From the NCBI GenBank assembly GCA_039583875.1, contig CM077165.1:64034757-64098756 (forward strand): a DNA stretch of 64,000 nucleotides, in the 5' to 3' direction. A program made the position numbers and the translations under genes. Below the pieces are notes generated by a model. It made no database searches. It worked only from the letters and a program-made list of their open reading frames with translations, and was not told where the DNA came from. Of this stretch, positions 56,915-64,000 are shown in pieces (position 1 is the stretch's first letter; each line of letters opens with the position of its first letter). The DNA comes from Platanthera guangdongensis (Eukaryota > Streptophyta > Magnoliopsida > Asparagales > Orchidaceae).

Positions 56915-57131
56915 CAACATTCCTAGATGACCTAGAAACACCAATTTCTCGCTCAGTGTGACGATCCAAATGATAGTGAGATTGCCTAGGGGGTGGTGGT
57001 GCTACTTGGTTAGCCTTTAGTTGTGCAAGCAAAACCTTATTCTCATCCATTACAAGGGAATTAACTGGTTTCCTAACATTCGTCATGGAACCAAAAGATT
57101 GTAATCGGGAAACGTTAACGTCATATGCCAT
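56915..57131 (-). pseudogene. gag: Element G gag N-terminus (right of element H)
   Basis: An ATG at 57131 opens a frame of about 72 codons: 'AYDVNVSRLQSFGSMTNVRK', a Pro-rich stretch, then 'ERE' and 'SRSSRNV', ending at the insertion of H. It continues in frame at 50143 with 'APTYDDLRCPK'. The start lies about 335 bp after the primer site of element G. Confidence 0.65.
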
Positions 57132-57465
57132 TTTCTAGTGGCGACGGGACAAAAAAATCTACTCGAATCGTGTGCACATGCAATGAAATAATGATTCTGA
57201 CCCTTATAATCTAAGATATGTGGAATTGTTCCTGCTAAATAATTAAGACAATATATATATTTTTTTGATTTTCTCGCTGAAAATAATATGTAGATTATTA
57301 AAAAAAAATTATTTTTTGCGGAAAAAAATATATATTTAGGTCTCTATTTGCAGACCAACGGTTAAACTTTTATTTTACTATTTTTGGAAAATAAAACGTG
57401 CAAGTGCGTGACGACATACTAATAAAAGGGGGAAGGTGCCAATTAGGAAATTAACATGAACCTCC
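57132..57465 (-). other. Element G untranslated leader
   Basis: About 330 bp of AT-rich DNA between the primer site and the gag ATG, with A/T runs and a small TATATATATT stretch near 57250. No open frame or recognisable motif was found. Confidence 0.5.
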
Positions 57466-57476
57466 CTCTGATACCA
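57466..57476 (-). other. Primer-binding site (tRNA-Met) of element G
   Basis: CTCTGATACCA is the reverse of TGGTATCAGAG, complementary to initiator tRNA-Met. It lies three bases inside the LTR edge at 57480 and shows that element G reads on the minus strand. Confidence 0.8.
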
Positions 57477-57479
57477 AAT

Positions 57480-57815
57480 TGACGCAGGCCCAAGGTTTCG
57501 ACGGATTAAACACTACGCGTTTTTAGGATCGGTAAATAAAATAACTACGTTGCGAGCAAAGTTCTCAAAATTATTACTAAAGGTGAATCCAACAATTTAA
57601 CAATACACAACGCAAAGGGACGCTACCCTTTTATAGATTGAACAATGGCTATAGGCCAATGTTCGCTCAAGCGAATCGGACCCACATGATCCGGACAATT
57701 AGTTATTCAAAATAAAATTATACGCAAACATTCACAATTACAATAAGAAAAATTCCGGTCCAAAATTAGTGATTTAAAATTAAGTCCAAATTAATCCCAA
57801 AATATTATTAATAAA
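57480..57815 (-). repeat. Element G 5' LTR, only the inner 336 bp
   Basis: TGACGCAGGCCCAAGG... matches 46253-46590 of the 3' LTR closely, including the conserved TATA-like box (57628-57635). Similarity ends at ATTATTAATA near 57810, beyond which Gypsy gag of element I starts. About 1.28 kb of the LTR is missing on its outer side, so no target duplication can be seen. Confidence 0.8.
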
Positions 57816-57827
57816 GCGAATATGGTT

Positions 57828-58222
57828 GACTTCTACCATTCCTCCATTTCAGTCGCTGTCATGAATCTATTAACACGAGAGAACCAATCCTTGGCCTGGG
57901 ATGGGATTCCAGTCCCCGTAAATACTGGAGGATTGAAGCTCATCACATGCTTAAGGTGCCTTTCTGTCACTCTTCTCAGCGCCAAAGGTTCTACAGCCAC
58001 TCTTTCCACCACTCTAAGCTCTGTCGCATGAAGCGGCACCTGCTCCATAACAAGGACAGGAGGTTGTGCTTGCCTCCTTAGCCAGGTGTTTATCATCGCA
58101 AACACCGCCTCGGCTACTTGTCTTATCGTCTCTACCGAAGGAGGGGTTGCAGGCGCATCATTAGGTGCACTGCTTTCCACAGAGTGCGGCCGTTCCGACT
58201 GTCCAGCACCACTCCTTGTCAC
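57828..58222 (-). pseudogene. gag: Element I gag N-terminus (chromovirus type), cut by element G
   Basis: An ATG at 58222 opens 129 codons: an N-terminal Ser/Pro-rich stretch, 'TIRQVAEAVFAMINTWLRR', then 'MSFNPPVFTGTGIPSQAKDW' and 'RVNRFMTATEMEEW', the usual start of chromovirus capsid. It is cut off at about 57828 by LTR G. Protease and RT of the same element type lie at 45171-46252 on the other side of G and H. Confidence 0.75.
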
Positions 58223-59531
58223 CTATTGTTGTAGGACAAACCAATAAGTGACCAGACAAAATTTCAAAAAGCAATCATAGTGTTAGACCCCCCCCCCCCT
58301 TTTCCCTTTTAAACACCAGGGTCTTAGGCTTAGAACTGCCACTTTGCGGTGACACCTTCACGCACGGGAAGGTTATCACTACAGAATGCTGATCCTGCCG
58401 AACAAATCGATCACAATAGTAGGAAAATAATAAAAGACAAGTCCATAAACGTCACATATATAGCAAATAATCTCCACGAAGGGAGTGCCCATAGATATAA
58501 TAAAAGTACTAAAACTTGGGCTCATGCCCAGTACATCCATGTCCTCACTACATATCTCTCATCGCAGAAGCAAAACTAAAATAACTACTAGCAATCAGGA
58601 CTCACAGTCCCTGGTGTCTGAACTCTAGTACTAGACTATCCCATCTCCAATCATGCTGACCTTCGGGGATGCTCCTCCATGCTGGGCTCCACGGTCACCT
58701 AAAATGATGTGGTTCAAAAACCGTTAGTCTAAAAGAATAAGTCCTATCGCCCCCCGCCCCTTCCCTCATGGCTCCTAGGCACCGAGCAGGGAGGAGGAAA
58801 GGAGAGTACATGAAAGTGGAGAATAACAAATATAAGTAAGTGGCGGCGGAACTAATCTAGCAGTTCTATAGTGTATAAGATAGAATGAAGATAAGAAAGA
58901 CTGAACAAGAAAAAGTAACCTTAACTTATATGTAAACACATAAGCTAAGGGATCTTTTGCAAGGCTCCTATCATATAAAAAGTCTCAAACTAATTTATAC
59001 GATAGGGAGTCGGTTTTCTAGCAAGCATACATATATATTTACTGAATAAAAACCTTAACTTATAAGCATGTTGCGCGAACTTATAAGCCAAGGGGTCATT
59101 TTGCAGGGCCTATTGTATAAAGCATCCCATACCACTTATACAATTGGTGTCACGGTTATATGTAATGGTTATGCTATGAAATGCAATTATGCCATGATGT
59201 GAACATGTAAATGCAACTCACCCACTCGAATCTGTATACACAGACCTTTAATTGCCCCTTTTTGGAGCAAAACCTCCCAGGATACCTCCGTAGCGGCAAA
59301 TAGAAGCAGTGGGTTGGGCCTCGCCAACATCTAAACAGGTAATTTCACTACCAGTCAGACCTATCGTACGCCTTAATGTTGGTGTACTAAGCGGAGCTCC
59401 TGCGTACTCTTGTCGGCTGGCGCACCGGACTCTATTTGGCCAAGTGCTAAATCACACTTGCCGAGTCAACGTATTGGCGTCGGTGCATCGACCCTCCAAT
59501 ACTGAAGACCCACCACCTTAAACTTGATACA
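58223..59531 (-). other. Presumed leader and 5' LTR of element I, unresolved
   Basis: There is no coding frame. It lies upstream of the element I gag start and so should hold its leader and 5' LTR, but I cannot place a primer site or LTR edge. Features seen: a run of 12 or so C at 58288-58299, and a degenerate direct repeat (58918-58985 and 59049-59120) built on 'CCTTAACTTATA...ATAAGC.AAGGGRTC.TTTTGCA.GGC'. A GC-rich end lies at 59280-59520. Element J begins at 59532. Confidence 0.4.
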
Positions 59532-59904
59532 TGTTGAAGATGGTGACCGGGCGGTCTGTCTTGGCGGGTTGAAGACCGCTCGGTCTGGCGGTTTGACTCG
59601 CCGGCTTGTAAACCGGGCGTTCTAGCGATCTTCACAGGCGGCCTATCTGCTTCTCTTGTTGTAGCCGTGCGGTTAGTCCTTCTGTCTAACCGCGCGGCTT
59701 GTGCGGTTTACTTTGTATAGTCCGCTTAGCTTGTAAATTTTTAGTCCCACATCTCTTATTTGTATTCTCTCATCTCTCCTCCATTCTATATAAGGGAGGG
59801 CATACCTTTGTAATAGTTACCTTTTTTGGATAATAAAGTTTCAATTATTCAAAAGCTTATCCGCGTGTTCTCTACTTTTCGCTTCTTTTCGCTACTTTCT
59901 AACA
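59532..59904 (+). repeat. Element J 5' LTR (373 bp)
   Basis: TGTTGAAGATGG...CTTTCTAACA. The first 170 bp are rich in GCGG motifs such as GGGCGGTCTG, GGCGGGTTG, GCGGTTTG and CGCGCGGCTTG. A TATA box (TATATAAG, 59788-59795) and a polyadenylation-type AATAAA (59832-59837) follow in the expected order for U3-R-U5. Confidence 0.9.
59788..59795 (+). promoter_or_regulatory. TATA box of element J LTR
   Basis: TATATAAG lies about 40 bp upstream of an AATAAA signal and 115 bp before the LTR end, in typical Copia position. Confidence 0.75.
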
Positions 59905-59916
59905 TGGTATCAGAGG
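59905..59916 (+). other. Primer-binding site (tRNA-Met) of element J
   Basis: TGGTATCAGAGG starts directly after the LTR end ...CTAACA and matches the initiator tRNA-Met complement except for its last base. Confidence 0.88.
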
Positions 59917-60731
59917 ACACGGTCATTTCCTCCTGATTCTGTGCGTTCTCTGTTATTCGCGGCTTGCCTTCTCTTCTTTCCGCGCGACTTGTTTCTATCC
60001 GCGCGGCTTGTTTCTGCCGCTGCCCTGATCGCGCGGCTTGCTTCTTCTTGGTTCTCTTCTCCTACTGCTATTCGTCGCAGCGACCTGTTTCCTTGTCGCC
60101 GCGTTCCTTGTCCTTTCTTGCCTCTCCGGCTTCCTAGTCGTTGCGGCTTGTTTCAACCCGCTGTGGACTTCTTCTCCCTGTCCGCTTCTGCTTTCCCCTT
60201 TTCCGCTTGTCTCTATACTCGCGGTTTACTGCTGTGATCTGCCTGACCGTGCGGGTTGTTCCTATCTCACCTGCATCTTGGTCGCGGTCACCTGCTCTTC
60301 TCCTCTCTGCTGTGATCTGCCTGACCGTGCGGGTTGTTCCTATCTCACCTGCATCTTGGTCACGGTCACCTGCTCTTCTCTTCTCTTCTGTTCGCCCGGC
60401 CTTTTCAGTCCGCGCGACCTCTTCCCCGCTGTGCCTTTGACCTCTTTCTAGCCGTACTGTTCGCGCGGCTTCTTCTGTTCTCTAACCGCTCGTGTTCGCG
60501 CGGCTTCTTCCCTTTAACCCGCTGCGGTTTCGCACGGGTTGCTCTCTTTTCGCGCGGATTCTTCCGTGTTTGAGCGGCCTCTCTGCCTTTCTTCCTTTAG
60601 CCGCTTCTGCCTGTTAGTCGCCGCGACCTCCTGGTTCAGTCGCGCGGCTTGTACTCTGCACCTTGGTCGTGGCCCTTCTTGCCGCTGGTGTGCTGTCACC
60701 TAGACCGCTGCAGTTTCTTATTCCTCCCTTC
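59917..60731 (+). repeat. Element J leader: CGCGCGGCTT motif array and 78-bp tandem duplication
   Basis: Where gag should be, this 815-bp, C/T-rich stretch has no recognisable gag. The motif CGCGCGGCTT, or a one-base variant, recurs about nine times (near 59980, 59999, 60030, 60407, 60462, 60497, 60558 and 60639, plus 59694 in the LTR). A perfect-looking 78-bp tandem duplication with about two differences covers about 60231-60308 and 60309-60386. Open frames across it in two plus frames are Leu/Cys-rich and probably meaningless. Confidence 0.7.
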
Positions 60732-63700
60732 ATGGCTTTCATATCCTCCTCCAAGCCATTCGCCTCGGTTGTCACGTCTTCTGGTCGTGCCCACGTTGTT
60801 ATTCAGGGCAAATGGCTGATCGACACTGGTGCTACAAATCATATGACCGGCCATCTCCCGTGTTTCTCTCTCCTAGAAAAACATGATCGCTTGCCCCCGG
60901 TTATTCTCGCTGACGGCTCTTCATCCTCAGTCCATGGAACAGGGATCGTTCATGTCACTCCGTCTCTTCACTTGGCGGATACTCTATACGTGCCCCAGTT
61001 CCCGTGCAACTTATTATCTGTTACCTCTCTTTGCAAGCAATTACAGTGTTCAGTCACATTTACTTCTACTTCTTGCTCTTTTCAGGATCCGGACTCCCAA
61101 CGGACGATTGCTACTGGGACTGAGAGTGGCGGCTTATACTTCCTGGACAACATTTCTGCTTTCTCCACGTTATCCTCCACCTCCACAGATTTTCTCCAAT
61201 GGCATCTCCGCCTTGGTCATGCTCCTCCCCGTCTTCTTCGTCAACTTCTGCCCCACCTTCCTCCTCAAAGTCCTCCGCTCAACTGTGAGGCTTGTCAGCT
61301 TGGCAAGCATCACCGCTCCTCCTTCCCTCCAAAGCACGTTCGTAGCTCTACCCGTCCGTTTGATCTTATCCACTCCGATATCTGGGGTCCTTCTCCTACT
61401 CTTACCATTGGTCGGGGTAGTTCATATTTTGTCACGTTCATTGATGATTTCTCTCGCTGTATGTGGGTGTATCTATTAAAAGATCGCTCCGAATTATTCT
61501 CTGTATGGACATCCTTCTATCTCATGATCAAAACTCAGTTTGGTGTTTCTATCAAAGTTTTTCGATCTGATAATACCCAAGAATATCTCAGTCATGACTT
61601 CTCTACATTCTGCATGCAAAATGGGATTCTTCATCAAACTAGTTGTGTCTATACTTCACAACAAAATGGTGTGGCCGAACGCAAAAACCGTCACCTCCTC
61701 GATGTCGCTCGCACCTTGATGACTCAGATGCATGTTCCTCGCTCCTATTGGGGCTATGCTGTTCTCCTTGCCTGCTACCTCATCAATCGCATTCCCTCCA
61801 CGGTTCTCCACGGCCAAACCCCGTTCTCCATTTTGTATCCGGGCAAGGAGCCGTTTCCTCTTCCTCTCCAAATCTTTGGATGCACTGCCTTTGTGCATGC
61901 CCCTTCTGCCACCCTTGATAAGCTCTCCCCTCGCTCCACCAAATGTGTCTTTCTGGGGTACTCCACCACTCAGAAAGGCTATTGTTGCTTTGATCCCGTC
62001 CTTCGTAAGCAGTTCGTCTCTGCTGACGTCACCTTCTTCGAGAATACCTCCTACTTCTCGGATGACTCCTCTCCTCTTCTCCCCACTTCTGATTCTCCTG
62101 CCGTTCCCTTCGTTCCCTCGCATACTACTACACTCTCCACCCCTCCACCGTCTCCACCCCCTTCTCTTCCTCCACCTCTCTCTCTCCCTTCTCCACCACC
62201 CTCTCCCTCATCTCCGCTACTGTCGCTCTCTTCTCCCGGGCCAGCTTTCTCTACCACGGATGCTCCGGATGTCGCGGGCCCGGCTGACCTGGATCTTCCT
62301 ATAGCTCTTCGCAAAGGGGTTCGGACGTGTACCCTACACCCCCTTGCTGCTGTTGTTTCCTATGATCGTCTTACCCCTTCTCGCAGGGCATTTGCACTGG
62401 CTATCTCTGCCACTGCCACACCCCGCTCCTATCAGGAGGCACTTGCTATTCCTCACTGGAAGATGGCCATGGATGAGGAAATGGCGACCCTCACTGAGCG
62501 GGGTACCTGGACTCTTGTTCCTCCTCCCTTCGGTACTGATGTTGTTGGCTGTTGCTGGGTCTTTGTGGTCAAATTTCGCCCAGAAGGCACTGTGGATCGG
62601 TATAAGGCTCGCCTTGTTGCTAAGGGCTTTACTCAGACCTATGGGGTTGATTACTTTGACACCTTCTCCCCCGTGGCTCGTCTCAGCACTATCCGGGTTC
62701 TTCTCTCTGTGGCTGTCAATCGGGATTGGCCGATTTCTCAGCTGGACGTCAAGAATGCCTTCCTTTATGGTGATCTTCACGAGGCCATTTACATGGAGCA
62801 ACCTCCTGGGTATGTTGCTCAGGGGGAGACACGAGTATGCCGGCTGCAGAAGGTAATTTATGGCCTCAAGCAGAGTCCTCGAGCTTGGTTTGACAAGTTC
62901 AGCGGCATTGTGGCGGCTGTTGGTTTTGTGCGAAGCTCTGCTGATCACTCTCTCTTTATTCGCAAAACTCCTTCTGGGCTGGTTGTTCTTGTTGTGTACG
63001 TCGATGATATTCTTCTCACTGGCGATGACCAGGAAGGGGTAGCCCTGACAAAGCGACCTCTTCGCCAACATCTGATCACTAAAGATATGGGCTCTCCAAA
63101 GTACTTTCTGGGGATCGAACTCTCTCGGAAGCCCGACTCCTTAGTTCTCTCTCAGCGTAAGTATGCCCTTGATCTCTTAAAAGAGGCAGGATTAACTGCA
63201 GCAAAACCTGCCCGATGCCTCATGGCTACTGGGGAGGACAAAACCTGGACAGATGATTCGCCTCCTCTTTCAGATAGTTCGCGGTACAGGCGTCTAGTTG
63301 GTAAGCTCATATATCTCACAGTGACCAGACCAGACATTTCCTATGCTGTGGGCAAGGTGAGTCAATTCATGCAAGCGCCTCGGGAGTGTCATCTGCAGTC
63401 CGCCTTGCGGATCTTGGAGTATGTCAAAGCAGCGCCTGAGAAAGGATTACTTTTTCAGAAGAATGGTCATCTGAGGATTGAAGCCTACTCAGATGCAAGT
63501 TATGCTGATGACAAAGGGGATCACAAGTCAACCTCAGGTTTTTGCACATTTGTTGGGGGAAATCTGGTGAGCTGGAAGAGCAAGAAGCAGTCTGTTGTCT
63601 CCAGGTCTAGTGCAGAAGCTGAGTATCGCAGTATGGCGTCAACCACTTGTGAGTTGAAATGGTTGCGGGCTCTCATGCTAGATTTAGGAGAGGTGTACAA

Positions 63701-63953
63701 CCATCCTCTACCTATGTTCTGTGATAACAAGGCCGTCATATACATCTCCAAAAATCCGGTATTCCATGAAAGAACAAAGCATATTGAGGTTGACTGCCAT
63801 TTCATTCGTGAAGAGATTTTAAAAGAACAAATTTGCACTCCGTTTGTCACGTCTGATAAAGAGCTGGCTGACATCTTCACCAAGCCAGTTTCCGCCTCGT
63901 TTCTGCATGTTTGCGACAAGCTGGGCATGATTGATATATATGCTCCAGCTTGA
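60732..63953 (+). CDS. pol: Element J pol polyprotein: protease, integrase, RT, RNase H (intact)
   Basis: 1,073 residues from the first ATG (60732); the frame is open further upstream but lacks an earlier ATG. Domains: protease 'LIDTGATNHMTG' (about residue 30); zinc region 'WHLRLGH' and 'CEACQLGKH'; integrase core 'IHSDIWGPSP', 'FRSDNTQEYL', 'QQNGVAERKNR'; a long Ser/Pro-rich linker (about residues 455-535). RT has 'QLDVKNAFLYGD' and 'YVDDILLTG'. RNase H has 'AYSDASYADDKGDHKSTSG', 'SSAEAEYRSM' and 'RTKHIEVDCHFIREE'. All catalytic motifs are present and there are no stops. It lacks gag and a zinc knuckle, so particles would have to come from another element. Confidence 0.93.
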   Translation: MAFISSSKPFASVVTSSGRAHVVIQGKWLIDTGATNHMTGHLPCFSLLEKHDRLPPVILADGSSSSVHGTGIVHVTPSLHLADTLYVPQFPCNLLSVTSLCKQLQCSVTFTSTSCSFQDPDSQRTIATGTESGGLYFLDNISAFSTLSSTSTDFLQWHLRLGHAPPRLLRQLLPHLPPQSPPLNCEACQLGKHHRSSFPPKHVRSSTRPFDLIHSDIWGPSPTLTIGRGSSYFVTFIDDFSRCMWVYLLKDRSELFSVWTSFYLMIKTQFGVSIKVFRSDNTQEYLSHDFSTFCMQNGILHQTSCVYTSQQNGVAERKNRHLLDVARTLMTQMHVPRSYWGYAVLLACYLINRIPSTVLHGQTPFSILYPGKEPFPLPLQIFGCTAFVHAPSATLDKLSPRSTKCVFLGYSTTQKGYCCFDPVLRKQFVSADVTFFENTSYFSDDSSPLLPTSDSPAVPFVPSHTTTLSTPPPSPPPSLPPPLSLPSPPPSPSSPLLSLSSPGPAFSTTDAPDVAGPADLDLPIALRKGVRTCTLHPLAAVVSYDRLTPSRRAFALAISATATPRSYQEALAIPHWKMAMDEEMATLTERGTWTLVPPPFGTDVVGCCWVFVVKFRPEGTVDRYKARLVAKGFTQTYGVDYFDTFSPVARLSTIRVLLSVAVNRDWPISQLDVKNAFLYGDLHEAIYMEQPPGYVAQGETRVCRLQKVIYGLKQSPRAWFDKFSGIVAAVGFVRSSADHSLFIRKTPSGLVVLVVYVDDILLTGDDQEGVALTKRPLRQHLITKDMGSPKYFLGIELSRKPDSLVLSQRKYALDLLKEAGLTAAKPARCLMATGEDKTWTDDSPPLSDSSRYRRLVGKLIYLTVTRPDISYAVGKVSQFMQAPRECHLQSALRILEYVKAAPEKGLLFQKNGHLRIEAYSDASYADDKGDHKSTSGFCTFVGGNLVSWKSKKQSVVSRSSAEAEYRSMASTTCELKWLRALMLDLGEVYNHPLPMFCDNKAVIYISKNPVFHERTKHIEVDCHFIREEILKEQICTPFVTSDKELADIFTKPVSASFLHVCDKLGMIDIYAPA

Positions 63954-64000
63954 GGGGGAGTGTTGAAGATGGTGACCGGGCGGTCTGTCTTGGCGGGTTG
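63953..64000 (+). repeat. Element J purine tract and start of 3' LTR
   Basis: AGGGGGAG (63953-63960) overlaps the last base of the pol stop codon and is followed by TGTTGAAGATGG at 63961. The 40 bp visible are identical to the 5' LTR start. Confidence 0.92.

Larger units (their letters stand above)
59532..64000 (+). mobile_element. Element J: young Ty1/Copia with intact pol and no gag
   Basis: A short LTR (59532-59904), primer site, GC-rich leader without gag, one uninterrupted pol frame, purine tract and the first 40 bp of the 3' LTR, identical to the first 40 bp of the 5' LTR. The window ends inside the 3' LTR. The intact frame and identical visible LTR segments indicate a recent insertion. 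The five bases before the LTR are ATACA; the partner is outside the window. Confidence 0.9.

Noticed and set aside
59941..60573. Leu/Cys-rich open frames (up to 137 codons) in the leader of element J as a replacement gag
   Set aside because: Frames overlap each other across a C/T-rich motif array and a tandem duplication; no capsid motif or zinc knuckle is seen.

Overview
This window is nuclear DNA of a flowering plant, most likely a eudicot. It is built almost entirely of nested LTR retrotransposons. I found no host gene, rRNA, tRNA gene or CRISPR array. The assignment rests on plant-type Ty3/Gypsy (Athila-like and chromovirus) and Ty1/Copia (SIRE-like and others) proteins, tRNA-Asp and tRNA-Met primer sites, purine tracts and 5-bp target duplications. 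Only one long reading frame, the Copia pol at 60732-63953, is uninterrupted. Letters A-M below are working names for elements in this window.

Layout. 1-9116: element A, an Athila-like Gypsy (+) with decayed gag-pol and a 3' LTR. 9117-11104: the 3' end and LTR of a relative, B (+). 11105-15560: a minus-strand Gypsy gag (K), split by a 3.36-kb solo LTR (C, 11455-14814) with target duplication GTGGG. 15570-19080: a decayed SIRE-like Copia (L, +), cut by a minus-strand SIRE-type LTR (D1, 19081-20853). That LTR is cut by a second Copia (E, -, 20854-25480). A partial duplicate of E (25811-27060) and a scrambled patchwork follow. 27433-40521: a complete 13.1-kb SIRE-like Copia (M, +) with target duplication CTCAA, inserted into another SIRE-type LTR (D2) that continues to 41581. 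41582-45170: the deleted interior and second LTR (D3) of that minus-strand element F. 45171-59531: three minus-strand Gypsy elements nested in one another. H (50144-56914, target duplication CAACA) sits in the gag of G (46253-57815), and G sits in a chromovirus I whose PR/RT lies to the left and whose gag lies to the right. 59532-64000: a young Copia (J, +) that has pol but no gag.

The most interesting theme is non-coding. Several different families carry arrays of short palindromes or hairpins in their LTRs, generally upstream of a TATA box. A, B, C and H use a CACGCCCGTG core. M uses GTGTCGACAC spaced about two helical turns apart. The D LTRs use GGCRTTGAGTGA hairpins. In B, C, D and H the units recur about every 100-110 bp.

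M also carries a second GTGTCGACAC array plus a TATA box between pol and a third ORF. That ORF occupies the 'envelope-like' position, but it has a PKKKRK nuclear-localisation motif and no visible membrane segment. This suggests an element that drives an accessory nuclear protein from its own internal promoter. The accessory protein might act on the palindromes themselves; that last step is inference only.
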